This document shows, piece after piece, positions 49,390-59,077 of a DNA stretch of 64,000 nucleotides (positions are counted from its first letter, which is position 1; each line of letters starts with the position of its first letter). The translations under genes and the position numbers were made by a program. The notes beneath the pieces were generated by a model that saw nothing but the letters and a program-made list of their open reading frames with translations, had not been told where the DNA came from and searched no databases. Source of the stretch: Hungatella hathewayi (GTDB taxonomy: Bacteria; Bacillota; Clostridia; Lachnospirales; Lachnospiraceae); contig CP102274.1 of assembly GCA_025149285.1 (NCBI GenBank), positions 6,084,489-6,148,488 of the forward strand, written 5' to 3'.

Positions 49390-50739
49390 ATGAAGGAGCG
49401 ACCATCTGCTTCACTGACTGAAGGGCCCATAACCCGATCGATTCTGCTGTTCACAGGCCCCCTCATCATTGGGAACCTGTTTCAGCAGCTTTACAACACT
49501 ACAGATTCCTTTATCGTAGGCAATTTCGTAGGCAGCGGTGCGCTGGCCGCTATTGGCGCCAGCGCCCAGATTATTAATTTGTTCATCGGCTTCATCATCG
49601 GCCTGACTACCGGTGCTGGAATCATCATCGCACAGTATTACGGCGCCGGAGATGGTACCCGGCTTCATTCAGCCGTCCATACTTCTTTCTGCTTCTGTAT
49701 CCTGGGAGGAATTCTGGTTTCTATCGCAGGCTGTCTTCTTTCTCCCCTTATTTTAACCGCTATGAACACCCCCTCTTCCGTCATCCCGGACGCAGCGCTC
49801 TATCTGCGCGTCTATTTTCTTGGAGCACTCTTTAATATCTTTTACAACATGGGGGCCGGCACTCTGCAGGCGGCGGGAGATACGAAGCATCCGCTTTACT
49901 GCCTCTGCCTTTCCTCTGTCATTAACGTAGTGCTGGATATTGTCTTTGTCACAGTCTTTCATATGGCCGTGCTGGGAGTCGCGCTGGCCACCTTAATCGC
50001 ACAGCTGGTCTCGGCCGCCTGTGTGTTATGGAAGCTGACTCATACCGATGACATTTACCGCCTGATTCCATCAAAGATTCATTCCGATAAGGCCATGCTG
50101 ATTAAGATATTAAAATTCGGCATTCCCACAGGCCTTCAGACTGCCGTCACCTCCCTGTCCAACGTCATTGTGCAGAGCTATTTAAACGGTTTTGGTTCTC
50201 TGGCCATGGCCGGCAGCAACATTTACGGGAAAGTGGACAGCTTTGCCCTTCTCCCTGCCAACTGCCTCTCTCTGACCACGACCACCTACATCGCACAGAA
50301 CATGGGAGCAAGAAAGTTTGACCGTGTAAAGCAAGGATTTAAACAGTTTTTGTGGCTCGGCAACCTCTACGCAGCCGCCATTGGAATCCTGCTCTTCTTC
50401 TTCAGCGCAGGGCCGCTCCGGCTCTTCACCGCCGCCCCTGAGGTCGTCCATTATGGAGCCATGATGGGTCAGGTGCTGGGACCAGGCTACATTCTGCTGA
50501 TCACATGTCAGATTCTGATTGGAACCGCCAGGGGCGCAGGGGACACCTTCAGTACCATGCTTTTGTCAATCCTGAATTTATGCGGCCTCAGAATCCTCTG
50601 GCTGACGATCATGATTCCCTTCTTCCCGTCCATCTACACCCTGTATCTCGGCTATCCCGTCACCTGGGGAACCGCTGCGGTCTGCATGGGAATCTATTAT
50701 TGTAAAAAAATCAAACCGCGCCTTCAGCGTGTCCGTTAG
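49390..50739 (+). CDS. MATE-family multidrug/metabolite exporter
   Basis: A 449-residue, twelve-helix MATE protein of the DinF/NorM type. N-terminal half: ILLFTGPLIIGNLFQQLYNTTDSFIVGNFVG and a typical second repeat GIPTGLQTAVTSLSNVIVQSYLN (about 230). MATE pumps export cationic drugs or metabolites in exchange for Na+ or H+. GGCGGGAGACAGG provides only a modest ribosome binding site. It is in one operon with the YheO-type regulator. Confidence 0.92.
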   Translation: MKERPSASLTEGPITRSILLFTGPLIIGNLFQQLYNTTDSFIVGNFVGSGALAAIGASAQIINLFIGFIIGLTTGAGIIIAQYYGAGDGTRLHSAVHTSFCFCILGGILVSIAGCLLSPLILTAMNTPSSVIPDAALYLRVYFLGALFNIFYNMGAGTLQAAGDTKHPLYCLCLSSVINVVLDIVFVTVFHMAVLGVALATLIAQLVSAACVLWKLTHTDDIYRLIPSKIHSDKAMLIKILKFGIPTGLQTAVTSLSNVIVQSYLNGFGSLAMAGSNIYGKVDSFALLPANCLSLTTTTYIAQNMGARKFDRVKQGFKQFLWLGNLYAAAIGILLFFFSAGPLRLFTAAPEVVHYGAMMGQVLGPGYILLITCQILIGTARGAGDTFSTMLLSILNLCGLRILWLTIMIPFFPSIYTLYLGYPVTWGTAAVCMGIYYCKKIKPRLQRVR

Positions 50740-51068
50740 GCTCACTGTCCGCGGAAATCATTCGCCTTTGAAAAGTCATTCAATACTTTGAGCTGATGAT
50801 GAACTCAAAAAGAGGGCTTGAAAAATCCAAACCCTCCGTGTCTAATTTACTTAGAAGTAATCAAAAGACTTTCGTGCGTCTGATGATTGCGCTTCGGATT
50901 GCTACAGTAATTTATAGTTACCAGCTATCCTCTGATTTCTGTACGACTATACATAAATATTTTATCATGGGAGATAAGCAAATACATCGATAATTATGGC
51001 ACATTTTCAAACTGGAAAAAACATATTGCAACGGTTCAGGCAGCAATGTCACAACATACTTTTCTTAA
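50740..51068. other. Gene-free gap with possible degenerate fragment
   Basis: 329 bp. GAGGGCTTG and CCAAACCCTC (about 50813-50840) form an imperfect hairpin that may terminate the MATE operon. An open frame from 50911 to 51078 reads FIVTSYPLISVRL at the start and NWKKHIATVQAAMSQHTFL near the end but has no start codon or ribosome binding site. An 11-bp inverted repeat (50986-50996 and 51066-51076, ATCGATAATTA) brackets the last part. It may be an eroded gene or mobile remnant; not identified. Confidence 0.35.
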
Positions 51069-52598
51069 TTATCGATAAAGACTAATCTCTACCTCAAACA
51101 TCCGATTCCACGGCATCCTCAGTTCAAACCGGTATGGTTCCTTCGGAAAATACTTCGCCTGGAACTCTTCCAGCCTCTTCTTCACAATCTCCCGGACCAC
51201 AGGCTCCTTATCCCTTAAGTCAAGACGGTTCAGCTCCGGATCGATATCCGTCAGATGGTCAGTAACGTCTCTGCGCACCTCCGCCATATACCCCCAGTCC
51301 TCCAGATACCGGAAGAACAGGAATTCTTCAGAAGCCTCACGCGCTTCTCCAGTTAAGCGTCCCAGCCTCTCCGCCGCGTTCCACGCGCAAAGATGGGACA
51401 GTACCGTTCCAAGGGTATTGGATGAGGTATTCCAGCCGCCGTAGGCGGTCAGCTCTTTCAGCATATCCTGTTCGTATAAAAACTGCATCAGCGCCCGGTC
51501 AGCCCCATTGGGAATGGCGCAGTCGGCAACGCCTGCCGCCAGCCCTCTTGTCCGGTATTTCCTGATTCTTGCCAGAAAAGCAGACAGATTCCTCTCACTC
51601 TCCAGGATAATATCGTCAGTAAGGATTTCTTTTTCCAGCTTTAAACTGAATGGTGTCGGCGGGTTGACCGCCAGCACAAAGTCTGCTTCGGCCGAGGTCT
51701 CCGCCTCGCTGCAGCCTGCCGCCAGCAAATGGGACAGAACCGTCTCGCCGATGCTTCGGTCCTCATAGGAAGGAATCTGTGTCTTTCCCCGCAGAGAAGA
51801 GTAATCCACATAAACGGCAGGTGTCAGTCCGCTCTGCCCGTTAATCGCCCTGGCAAGCAGTGTACAGCCGATCTCGTCCGCTCCCGGATACATGGCGATG
51901 CGGGAAAGCAGGTTTTTCTTCGCCATAACAGAGCTGAGTTTTTTCCGCTCAGAGGGAGCATAACCGTACTCCCGGCAGTCATCCAGAGGAATTATCATAT
52001 AGTCGATGACGCCCTCCTCCACCAGTTCGATGGTTCGAATATGGTTATGATAATTTACGCGGCGGCGTTCCAAAAAATCATTTAAATACTCCTCCGGTAC
52101 TTCCCGGCAGATCGTCTCCAGTTCTTCCAGTTCCTCGGGTGTGGCCGCATTTACCGACTCCTTATCCCGGATTACTCCGTAACGGAAAATACGGTATCCG
52201 TAATCCTCATAATAATCCGGTTCTTCCCCGCTGCCATCTCTGGCCGGAGCCCTGGTAATCAGCTGAAAACCATATATCTGAATATCCGGCTCCAGCCCCC
52301 TGATCTCCTTTAAGCGTTCCAGCCGTTCCTCACAGACCGCCTCCGGCAGATGATGGAGTCTCGATGGTACAATGCCTCCGTATAACAGCATATCCATGGA
52401 TACCACGAGATGGGAGGCCCCCTTTACCTGTCCTTTTGTCCATTCCCATACAGCTTCCACATCGGCCTCTTTTTTTAAATCTCCCAGAATTTCCTTCGGA
52501 GGTATCCTTAAGTCCAGTCCGCTCATCCGCCCGATATAATCAGGATACAGATAGTTGCAGGGCCGTTCATCCAAAGGGACAAATACAATCTTTGACAT
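51069..52598 (-). CDS. DUF4127 family protein
   Basis: 509 residues, typical length. It begins MSKIVFVPLDERPCNYLYP, the DUF4127 hallmark, and continues with LVVSMDMLLYGGIVPSR, YGFQLITRAPARDGSG, IIPLDDCREYGYAP, YPGADEIGCTLLAR, DCAIPNGAD and GWNTSSNTLGTVLSHL. Conserved Asp, Glu and His residues suggest an enzyme, but no activity is established for this family; members often occur beside glycosidases. Its promoter is divergent from the GNAT-GH20 pair. It has no signal peptide. Confidence 0.9.
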   Translation of the reverse strand: MSKIVFVPLDERPCNYLYPDYIGRMSGLDLRIPPKEILGDLKKEADVEAVWEWTKGQVKGASHLVVSMDMLLYGGIVPSRLHHLPEAVCEERLERLKEIRGLEPDIQIYGFQLITRAPARDGSGEEPDYYEDYGYRIFRYGVIRDKESVNAATPEELEELETICREVPEEYLNDFLERRRVNYHNHIRTIELVEEGVIDYMIIPLDDCREYGYAPSERKKLSSVMAKKNLLSRIAMYPGADEIGCTLLARAINGQSGLTPAVYVDYSSLRGKTQIPSYEDRSIGETVLSHLLAAGCSEAETSAEADFVLAVNPPTPFSLKLEKEILTDDIILESERNLSAFLARIRKYRTRGLAAGVADCAIPNGADRALMQFLYEQDMLKELTAYGGWNTSSNTLGTVLSHLCAWNAAERLGRLTGEAREASEEFLFFRYLEDWGYMAEVRRDVTDHLTDIDPELNRLDLRDKEPVVREIVKKRLEEFQAKYFPKEPYRFELRMPWNRMFEVEISLYR

Positions 52599-52639
52599 AT
52601 TGCTTCTCCTTTTTCATACTTTTTTTAATATTTTTCTTT

Positions 52640-52668
52640 ATCGTACACGTTTCTCTCATATCTGTCAA
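52640..52668 (-). promoter_or_regulatory. DUF4127 gene promoter
   Basis: Minus strand: TTGACA (52668-52663), 17 bp, TACGAT (52645-52640). TCATACTT (52614-52621) lies in the leader, close to the ribosome binding site. Confidence 0.65.
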
Positions 52669-52760
52669 TATAGTCAATATGCCGTATTTACTCACCTTAT
52701 ATTATGGAACTTTCCTAATATTTTTGATTTTTTTACTTTTATATTGTGTTGCTTCCCAAA

Positions 52761-52929
52761 TTGTGCTAACATGGATGGTATCTAAATTTTAATCTGTTTT
52801 TATGCTTTTTTCATACTTTTAGGAATATTTTTTCTTTTGGTGCTGCATAACAGCAGCTGTCAGGCCGCCGCGCCATTGCGTGGCTGCAGATGCTCAGAAT
52901 GTGTTTGAAACAGAAAGGAGATTTGTCTC
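52761..52929 (+). promoter_or_regulatory. Leader region of the GNAT-GH20 pair
   Basis: A weak promoter (TTGTGC 52761-52766, 16 bp, TAAATT 52783-52788) precedes a T-rich leader with TCATACTT (52811-52818) and TTTTTTCTTTTGGTG (about 52829-52842). The latter string also occurs at the mannoside operon promoter (about 42776-42792). AAAGGAG precedes the GNAT start. Confidence 0.45.
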
Positions 52930-54075
52930 ATGACCGTCTATTGCAAGGGCCAGCCGGGAGAACTTCCGGAGATTCTGGACTTCATCAATATGGTATTCAG
53001 CATGCACCGGGTCCCTCATAACTTCCGGACCCTCTTACCCAAACTTTACGGAACGGACCGCCAGACCGAATGGTGCCACTATCTGGCTAAAGAAGACGGC
53101 CAGATACGCGCTGTCGTCTGCGTCCTTCCCATCATCCTGGAGCACAGCGGCCATACCATTACCTGTGCCACCGTGGGCAGCGTCTCGGTTCATCCTTACA
53201 GCCGGGGGAAAGGCTATATGAAGCAGCTGATGGCCATGGCCGCTGACGATATGGAACGCCAGGGGATTACCTTAGGCATTCTGGATGGAAGGCGTCACCG
53301 CTATCAGTATTACGGCTATGAACCCGGCGGTCATTATCTGGAATACCGATTCATCTCTGATAATTTCCGTCACTGCGCGTCCCGCTATCCTGATATTCCG
53401 ATCACACTGCAGCCGGTAACCGCCGGGGATACCGCTCTGATTGAGAAGCTGAGCCGCATGTATGCTTTGCTGCCGGTACATACCGTCAGGTCGGAGCAGG
53501 ATTTCTTCCCGGTCTGCACCAGCTGGGGCAGCGGGCTGTACGCAGTAGAATGCGAAGGCACCGCAGCCGGTTACCTCTGCGGTACTAAGGATCATATTTA
53601 CGAACTGGTTCTGACGGATGAAGCAATGCTGTTCTCCGCCCTGAAGGCCTGGAGCACACTCCACGGCTGTGACGCCTTTACGCTTGCAGTCCCTTCCTAT
53701 GACACAGAACGAATCCGCGGTATATCCGGTTTCTATGAACGTTTTTCGGTACGGGAAGAAGATAATTACCGAATATTCAACTACAGTGACGCAATCCGGT
53801 TCTTCCTTTCCATCAAATCGGAGTCAGAACCTTTAACCGACGGCCGCCTCGTTCTGCAAATCGGCGGCAGATCCGCACTGGCTGTCACAGTATCCCACGG
53901 CGAAATTACGGTATCGCCGTGCGGGGATACACCGGATCTCTGCATGAGCGATGTAGAAGCGGTAGATCTTCTATTCTCTCCGGCTTCCTTTTATGGCAGA
54001 GAACCGTCTTCCCCGCTTTATTCCGTCAACTGGTTCCCGCTGCCGCTGTCAGTCTCACATCTTGATAAATGTTAG
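52930..54075 (+). CDS. GNAT-type N-acetyltransferase, Eis-like
   Basis: 381 residues. The first half holds the acetyl-CoA-binding motif VGSVSVHPYSRGKGYMKQLM (about 82-101). A second GNAT-like domain follows (about 150-280) and then a C-terminal sterol-carrier-like segment, as in Eis-type tandem acetyltransferases. Eis-like enzymes acetylate amines on varied small molecules. It precedes the GH20 gene by 12 bp, so acetylation of an amino sugar is conceivable but unsupported by direct evidence. Confidence 0.8.
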   Translation: MTVYCKGQPGELPEILDFINMVFSMHRVPHNFRTLLPKLYGTDRQTEWCHYLAKEDGQIRAVVCVLPIILEHSGHTITCATVGSVSVHPYSRGKGYMKQLMAMAADDMERQGITLGILDGRRHRYQYYGYEPGGHYLEYRFISDNFRHCASRYPDIPITLQPVTAGDTALIEKLSRMYALLPVHTVRSEQDFFPVCTSWGSGLYAVECEGTAAGYLCGTKDHIYELVLTDEAMLFSALKAWSTLHGCDAFTLAVPSYDTERIRGISGFYERFSVREEDNYRIFNYSDAIRFFLSIKSESEPLTDGRLVLQIGGRSALAVTVSHGEITVSPCGDTPDLCMSDVEAVDLLFSPASFYGREPSSPLYSVNWFPLPLSVSHLDKC

Positions 54076-54087
54076 GAGGTATATAAG

Positions 54088-56016
54088 ATGTACCGAATTT
54101 TCCCTGCACCAAAACAATGCACGTTTCAGCAGAATACCATTTCCGGCATCAGATATGGCGCCGTGACCACCGCACCTGAGATCGAAGCCTCCTGCCGGGA
54201 CGCCGGTTTCGACCCCGCCGCCCTTCTCGCAGAAGCTTTTCCCGGCGGCTACTCGCCGGACGGGATCACATTGGCTGCGGAATACGTTACCTGTTCTCCG
54301 GAAAGCTTTCATATATGCATCAGTTCCGATGGAATACGGATCACCTGCCAGGATGGCGCCGGTTACTTCTATGCACTGGGCGTACTGGTCCAGCTGGCTG
54401 CGCAGGCAGACGGTGTTCTTCCCTGTGCAGAGATTGCGGATGAACCGTCCCTTTCCGTCCGAGGGATCATGCTCGATATCGGCCGTGACAAAATCCCTTC
54501 CATGGAGACGCTTAAAGGACTGATTGACTTATTTGCTTCCATGAGAATCAACCATCTTCAGTTGTATATGGAAGGATTCAGTTTTGATTACGAGGATTTT
54601 CACTATCTTTTTACCAACGAGACACCGGTGACGCCGGAGGAATTCCGGGAACTTTCCCAGTATGCCAGAGCTCATTTTATCGATCTCGTACCCAACCAAA
54701 ACGTCCTGGGCCACATGGAAAAATGGTTGGAAAAACCGCAGTTTCGCAGTCTTGCAGAATGTGAGGACGGGTATATCTTTGAAAATCTCTTCTGGCGGCC
54801 GCCGATGACCCTGGATGTCCGCGACAGCCGAAGCTTCGAACTGGCGGAAACGCTTTTAGGCACGCTGATGGATGCCTCCTCCTCCGGCTGTATCAATGTC
54901 AACATGGATGAACCGTTTGAGCTGGGGATGGGAAAGAATAAGCAGGCCGCCGAAAAGGAAGGCCGCCTGAACCTGTACTTTGAATATGTGGAAAAGCTGC
55001 ACGCTTACTGCGCCTCCCGCGGAAAAAGAATGCTCATGTGGGGCGATGAGATCCTGCACCACCCGGACTGCGTATCCCGTTTTCCAAAGGATGCCATCCT
55101 GCTGGACTGGATCTACGAGGGCGATGCTCATTTTGAAGACCATGCCAGACTGATGCAGAAGACCGGTTTAAATTACTGTCTCTGCCCCGGAACCAGTTCC
55201 TGGGGATCCCTGACCGGGCGCTCTGACAATATGGCAAAAAACATCCGGGACGCCGCTTCCTGTGCCATCCGATATGGCGGTCTCGGAATTATCACCACCG
55301 ATTGGGGCGATTTAGGCCACTGGCAGTACTTAAGCGCCAGCTACCCCGGATTCGCCTATACGGCCGCCTGTTCCTGGAGCGGACCCGAAAGTGATTCTGA
55401 TTTAACGGCCTGGTTCTGCAACCGTTTCATCTATGAAAGCCCCGCAGAAAACGCATTCCAGACTGCCTGGGACCTTGGCAACTACTACCCCTTAGAGCAT
55501 GCGCCGCTGTACAACACCACGCTGGCATTCGCAGTCATGTCCAGCAAATACACTTATGAATCCATTGAGGAATTCGATGCGAAGATGGAGCGGCTCCTGA
55601 CTCTTTCCGCCAACATTGCAAAAACGAACTCCATTCCTCCCCGGGAACCTGCGATCTGTATCGACTTTGCCGCCATGAAGGAATATCTGGACCAGGTGGA
55701 AAAGGAGGTCTCGGAAGCAGCCCTGGCCTGTGCCGACGGCGAGCTGATCCGCCGGGAGATGGAAAACGGTCTCCGTATGGTGCGCCATGGGATTCATCTG
55801 TATTACACCATGACCGTGCTCAGAGATGACCCCGGGGCCTTCTCCCGTGAAATGGCGGTTCTGTTCGATGATCTGGACGATATTCTGAAGGTTCACTATA
55901 CTCTCTGGTCCGCCAGAAACCGCAGCGGCGGTTTCCAGAGAAGCACTGCCCACATGAATCATCTGCTGTTTTTCTACAGAAAAATGCAGAAAGCAAACGA
56001 GCAGGCCACCACATAG
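54088..56016 (+). CDS. GH20 beta-N-acetylhexosaminidase-like enzyme
   Basis: 642 residues. An N-terminal GH20b-type alpha/beta domain (1-120) is followed by a TIM barrel: VRGIMLDIGRDKIPSMETL, MRINHLQLYMEGFSF, LVPNQNVLGHME and the catalytic Asp274-Glu275 in CINVNMDEPFELG. The Asp-Glu pair that gives substrate-assisted catalysis is intact, but the usual GGDE context is NMDE. A helical C-terminal domain follows (about 480-640). No signal peptide. AGGAGG precedes the ATG. It likely removes terminal beta-GlcNAc/GalNAc from imported glycans. Confidence 0.88.
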   Translation: MYRIFPAPKQCTFQQNTISGIRYGAVTTAPEIEASCRDAGFDPAALLAEAFPGGYSPDGITLAAEYVTCSPESFHICISSDGIRITCQDGAGYFYALGVLVQLAAQADGVLPCAEIADEPSLSVRGIMLDIGRDKIPSMETLKGLIDLFASMRINHLQLYMEGFSFDYEDFHYLFTNETPVTPEEFRELSQYARAHFIDLVPNQNVLGHMEKWLEKPQFRSLAECEDGYIFENLFWRPPMTLDVRDSRSFELAETLLGTLMDASSSGCINVNMDEPFELGMGKNKQAAEKEGRLNLYFEYVEKLHAYCASRGKRMLMWGDEILHHPDCVSRFPKDAILLDWIYEGDAHFEDHARLMQKTGLNYCLCPGTSSWGSLTGRSDNMAKNIRDAASCAIRYGGLGIITTDWGDLGHWQYLSASYPGFAYTAACSWSGPESDSDLTAWFCNRFIYESPAENAFQTAWDLGNYYPLEHAPLYNTTLAFAVMSSKYTYESIEEFDAKMERLLTLSANIAKTNSIPPREPAICIDFAAMKEYLDQVEKEVSEAALACADGELIRREMENGLRMVRHGIHLYYTMTVLRDDPGAFSREMAVLFDDLDDILKVHYTLWSARNRSGGFQRSTAHMNHLLFFYRKMQKANEQATT

Positions 56017-56051
56017 GCAAATGCGTTTACGCTCAAAGCCTCTTGTCCACT

Positions 56052-56094
56052 AAAAAACCAGTTTTGGAATTCACCATTCCAAAACTGGTTTTTT
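56052..56094. terminator. Strong bidirectional terminator after GH20
   Basis: A perfect stem of 18-19 bp: 56052-56070 pairs with 56076-56094 (AAAAAACCAGTTTTGG and its complement), loop TCACC. T-runs occur on both strands; it serves the convergent GH20 and hybrid kinase genes. Confidence 0.9.
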
Positions 56095-56108
56095 AGGCTG
56101 CCATTTCA

Positions 56109-58913
56109 TCATTCCGTATCGATCCCAAGAAGTCTGCAGAGCTGCCGGTAAAGATGTTCTACATCCAGCGGCTTCCCCTCAAAGCCATTCATTCCGGCTT
56201 CCATAGCCGCATCCACATCCTCTTTGAACACATTTGCAGTCATCGCCACTATCGGGATAACGGCGGCATCCGGTCTGTCCATGGCCCGTATCGCCCGGGT
56301 AGCTTCCAGCCCGTTCATCTCCGGCATCTGGATATCCATAAGGATCGCCTGAAACTCTCCCGGCGCACTGGCCGCAAATCGTTCTGCCGCCAGTCTGCCG
56401 TTTTCACTCCGGCTCACCTGCGCTCCCTTTAACTCCAGAAGCTGTATGGCGATCTCTGCATTTAAATCGTTGTCTTCGGCCAGCAGGATTCTGACTCCTT
56501 CTAACAGATTGTCATCTGTCACCATCGGGTTCCCGTCCTCACATTCCTCGGAAAGGCTGTCTAACGGCAGCGTAAGTGTAAAATAGAACTCACTGCCGTG
56601 CCCCGGTTCACTCTTCACACGCAGTTCGCCGCCCATCAGCTGTACAATGCTGCGGCTGATCGGCAGCCCAAGACCGGTCCCCTGGCTCCTGGAGTAGTTT
56701 GTCCCCATCTGTTCAAAGGTATCGAAGATACGCTCCTGATCCTCAGGAGCAATCCCCACTCCGGTATCTGTCACACGAAAATCGAAGTCCGCGCTCCCAT
56801 TGACGCCCGTTTTTTCGGTCACACGCAGAGTCACGGTACCGCCTTCCGGGGTGAATTTAAATGCATTGGACAGCAGATTCATCAAAACCTGTCTCAGGCG
56901 TATGGAATCACCGGTTACTCTGCTGTGATCAACGTCTGCCTCCATCTCACAGATCAGCCCGCGTTTCCCTGCCTCCGTCTCCATCATCGTTCGAAGCTCT
57001 CCCAACAGCTCCTCCAGCGAAAACGGTTCGCTGGCCGTTTCCAGCATCCCGCTGTCCAGGCGGCTCATATCCAGAATATCGTTGATCAGATCCAGCAGAT
57101 AATGGGAAGAGGCGCGAAGTTTGACAAGCATTTCACGGACATTTTCCGGTACCCCTTCTGTCATACCGGCCAGCTCCGCCAGACCTACCACGGCATTCAT
57201 AGGCGTCCTGAGCTCATGACTCATGCGGGAAAGAAACGCTCCCTTTGCCCGGTTCTCCGCTTCCGCCTTCTCTAAGCTGCTCTGCATAACCGCCGATTTT
57301 ACACGCATACGGTTAAACCACAGGACTGAAGTAACCAGGATCAGAAGGAGGGTTGTTAAAACTCCAATAAACATAAAAGGATTTGCATAAATAAGTTCGG
57401 TAAGGGAGAGCTGTCCCGATCCCACGGAGATCAGATTCTGGTCCATCAGTTCATTTCTTCTGTCACTCGATATACTGTTGACTGCCTTATTGATAATCGT
57501 AAGCAGCTCCGGATCTGCCGGCTTCGCCAGTGCAAAGCTGACATCCATACGATCATTGACAAGAGTTACAGGGACTACATTGGTAAAATGATTTTTTTGA
57601 ATTTCGTATTCCATGTAGGAAGCCAAACCATAAACAAAGTCAATCTCACCGCGATTCACCGCCTCTAAAGCGTCACTGGCGTTATGAAAGAACTCCACCC
57701 TGTCCGCCCGGATCGTTCCCGGCAGTCCTCTTCCCACGATCACCGCCCCCACAAGTCCATCCCCCGGAAAGCTGGACGCCTTGCTGCGCACGACAATACT
57801 GTTCATACTGGCATATGGCGCCGTAAGCACCATTCCCTTTTGCATGGAATCCGAAACATCTCCCAGATAAAAGCCCAGAAGATCCGCCGCGCCCTGCCGT
57901 ACCAGCTCCATGGCATTCATATAGGAATCCGCAGAAATAAACCGAAACTCCAGTCCGGTAAATTCGGCCATCTCCTTTAGAATATCGTGCACCAGCCCAT
58001 CATGTATATCGTTGGGGTTTTCACAGGCCAGAGGATGAAAATTGCGCGGCATCGCCACAGTCACACTGCCCTTCTGCCGGATATACTCCTGCTCCTCCTC
58101 ATTCAGCCGGATACGTACATTGGAGGCGTTTAAAAAATTAGCATTGTACCGCTCTGCCGCAAAATTGGGATTAGAATCTGCGATTCTGGCCATCGCCATA
58201 TTCAGGCCATCCAAAACCTCCTGATTTCCCACATTGGTAACAATGTAATACGGCTGCGAATCATAAGAAACCACCACCCGGATTCCCGGACTCTGTTCAC
58301 TGCTGTTTCCCAGCAGAAGATCGACCTCCCCCCGTTCCAGGCAGGGATAGAGATTCCCATTCGTCAGATCCTCATATGCATAATATTTCAGTGTACAGTC
58401 CAGAGCATTCATGGACAAAAATTCTTTTAACCGGCGGATGTTCTCCGTTGCCCGTTCATAAACCCCTATGGTCTTACCATTTAAGGACTTCAGATTGTAG
58501 CTCTGTATGGAGTCGTCGTCTTCACGCGCTAAAATAACCGCCTTACTGTTTCCGATGCTGTAGTCCGGATAACCATAATACGCTTCCAGGCCAGGCATAT
58601 AATAGTTGCCGCCCATCAGCTCATACTCTCCATCCGCAAACTCCTCGAGCATGGTTTCCGCTGTAGTATCAATGTATTCATACTCCCAGCCGGTGTATTT
58701 CGCTATCTCATTCAGGTAATCCACCACAAGCCCATGGCGTGTTCCATCCGGGTCCTTTTCTGTAATCCCTTCAATTTCGCAAAAAGCTACACGAAGCACA
58801 CGCGGCTGGCTTTCCGCAGCCACAGGTGTGACAGATATGGCTGATATCATAATGATTATCAGGCTGAAAACAGCCCATATCCCGAACCTATTCATAAACC
58901 GTGTTCGCTTCAT
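56109..58913 (-). CDS. Hybrid histidine kinase with two periplasmic-binding sensor domains
   Basis: 934 residues. Signal or first helix (8-32), two type-3 solute-binding domains outside the membrane (about 37-265 and 283-490), a transmembrane helix (about 512-532), HisKA with His566 (LSRMSHELRTPMN), HATPase (N box LMNLLSNAFKF, G boxes DTGVGIAP and GTGLGLPISRS) and a C-terminal receiver with Asp860 (ILMDIQMPEMNG). This is the EvgS/BvgS-like layout without the HPt domain. The start at 58913 follows AAAGGAG. Ligands may be amino acids or similar; the final output regulator is not nearby. Confidence 0.93.
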   Translation of the reverse strand: MKRTRFMNRFGIWAVFSLIIIMISAISVTPVAAESQPRVLRVAFCEIEGITEKDPDGTRHGLVVDYLNEIAKYTGWEYEYIDTTAETMLEEFADGEYELMGGNYYMPGLEAYYGYPDYSIGNSKAVILAREDDDSIQSYNLKSLNGKTIGVYERATENIRRLKEFLSMNALDCTLKYYAYEDLTNGNLYPCLERGEVDLLLGNSSEQSPGIRVVVSYDSQPYYIVTNVGNQEVLDGLNMAMARIADSNPNFAAERYNANFLNASNVRIRLNEEEQEYIRQKGSVTVAMPRNFHPLACENPNDIHDGLVHDILKEMAEFTGLEFRFISADSYMNAMELVRQGAADLLGFYLGDVSDSMQKGMVLTAPYASMNSIVVRSKASSFPGDGLVGAVIVGRGLPGTIRADRVEFFHNASDALEAVNRGEIDFVYGLASYMEYEIQKNHFTNVVPVTLVNDRMDVSFALAKPADPELLTIINKAVNSISSDRRNELMDQNLISVGSGQLSLTELIYANPFMFIGVLTTLLLILVTSVLWFNRMRVKSAVMQSSLEKAEAENRAKGAFLSRMSHELRTPMNAVVGLAELAGMTEGVPENVREMLVKLRASSHYLLDLINDILDMSRLDSGMLETASEPFSLEELLGELRTMMETEAGKRGLICEMEADVDHSRVTGDSIRLRQVLMNLLSNAFKFTPEGGTVTLRVTEKTGVNGSADFDFRVTDTGVGIAPEDQERIFDTFEQMGTNYSRSQGTGLGLPISRSIVQLMGGELRVKSEPGHGSEFYFTLTLPLDSLSEECEDGNPMVTDDNLLEGVRILLAEDNDLNAEIAIQLLELKGAQVSRSENGRLAAERFAASAPGEFQAILMDIQMPEMNGLEATRAIRAMDRPDAAVIPIVAMTANVFKEDVDAAMEAGMNGFEGKPLDVEHLYRQLCRLLGIDTE

Positions 58914-59077
58914 CTTCCGTACTCCTTTGCCTGCATTTTTATCCGGACCCAGTCCGTGTTTCTTCCTGCTGCTGCAAAACCATTTCGGAGCAGCTGCAAA
59001 AAGGGGCACCGTCCGCCGGTCCTTTACCGTCTGAACAGCGCCCCTCTGCAGCTTGATCCGGCAGCGGCCGGACTGCT

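Noticed and set aside
50796..50993. 65-codon plus-strand frame in the gap after the MATE gene
   Set aside because: No ribosome binding site or recognisable domain; kept only as part of the uncertain gap.
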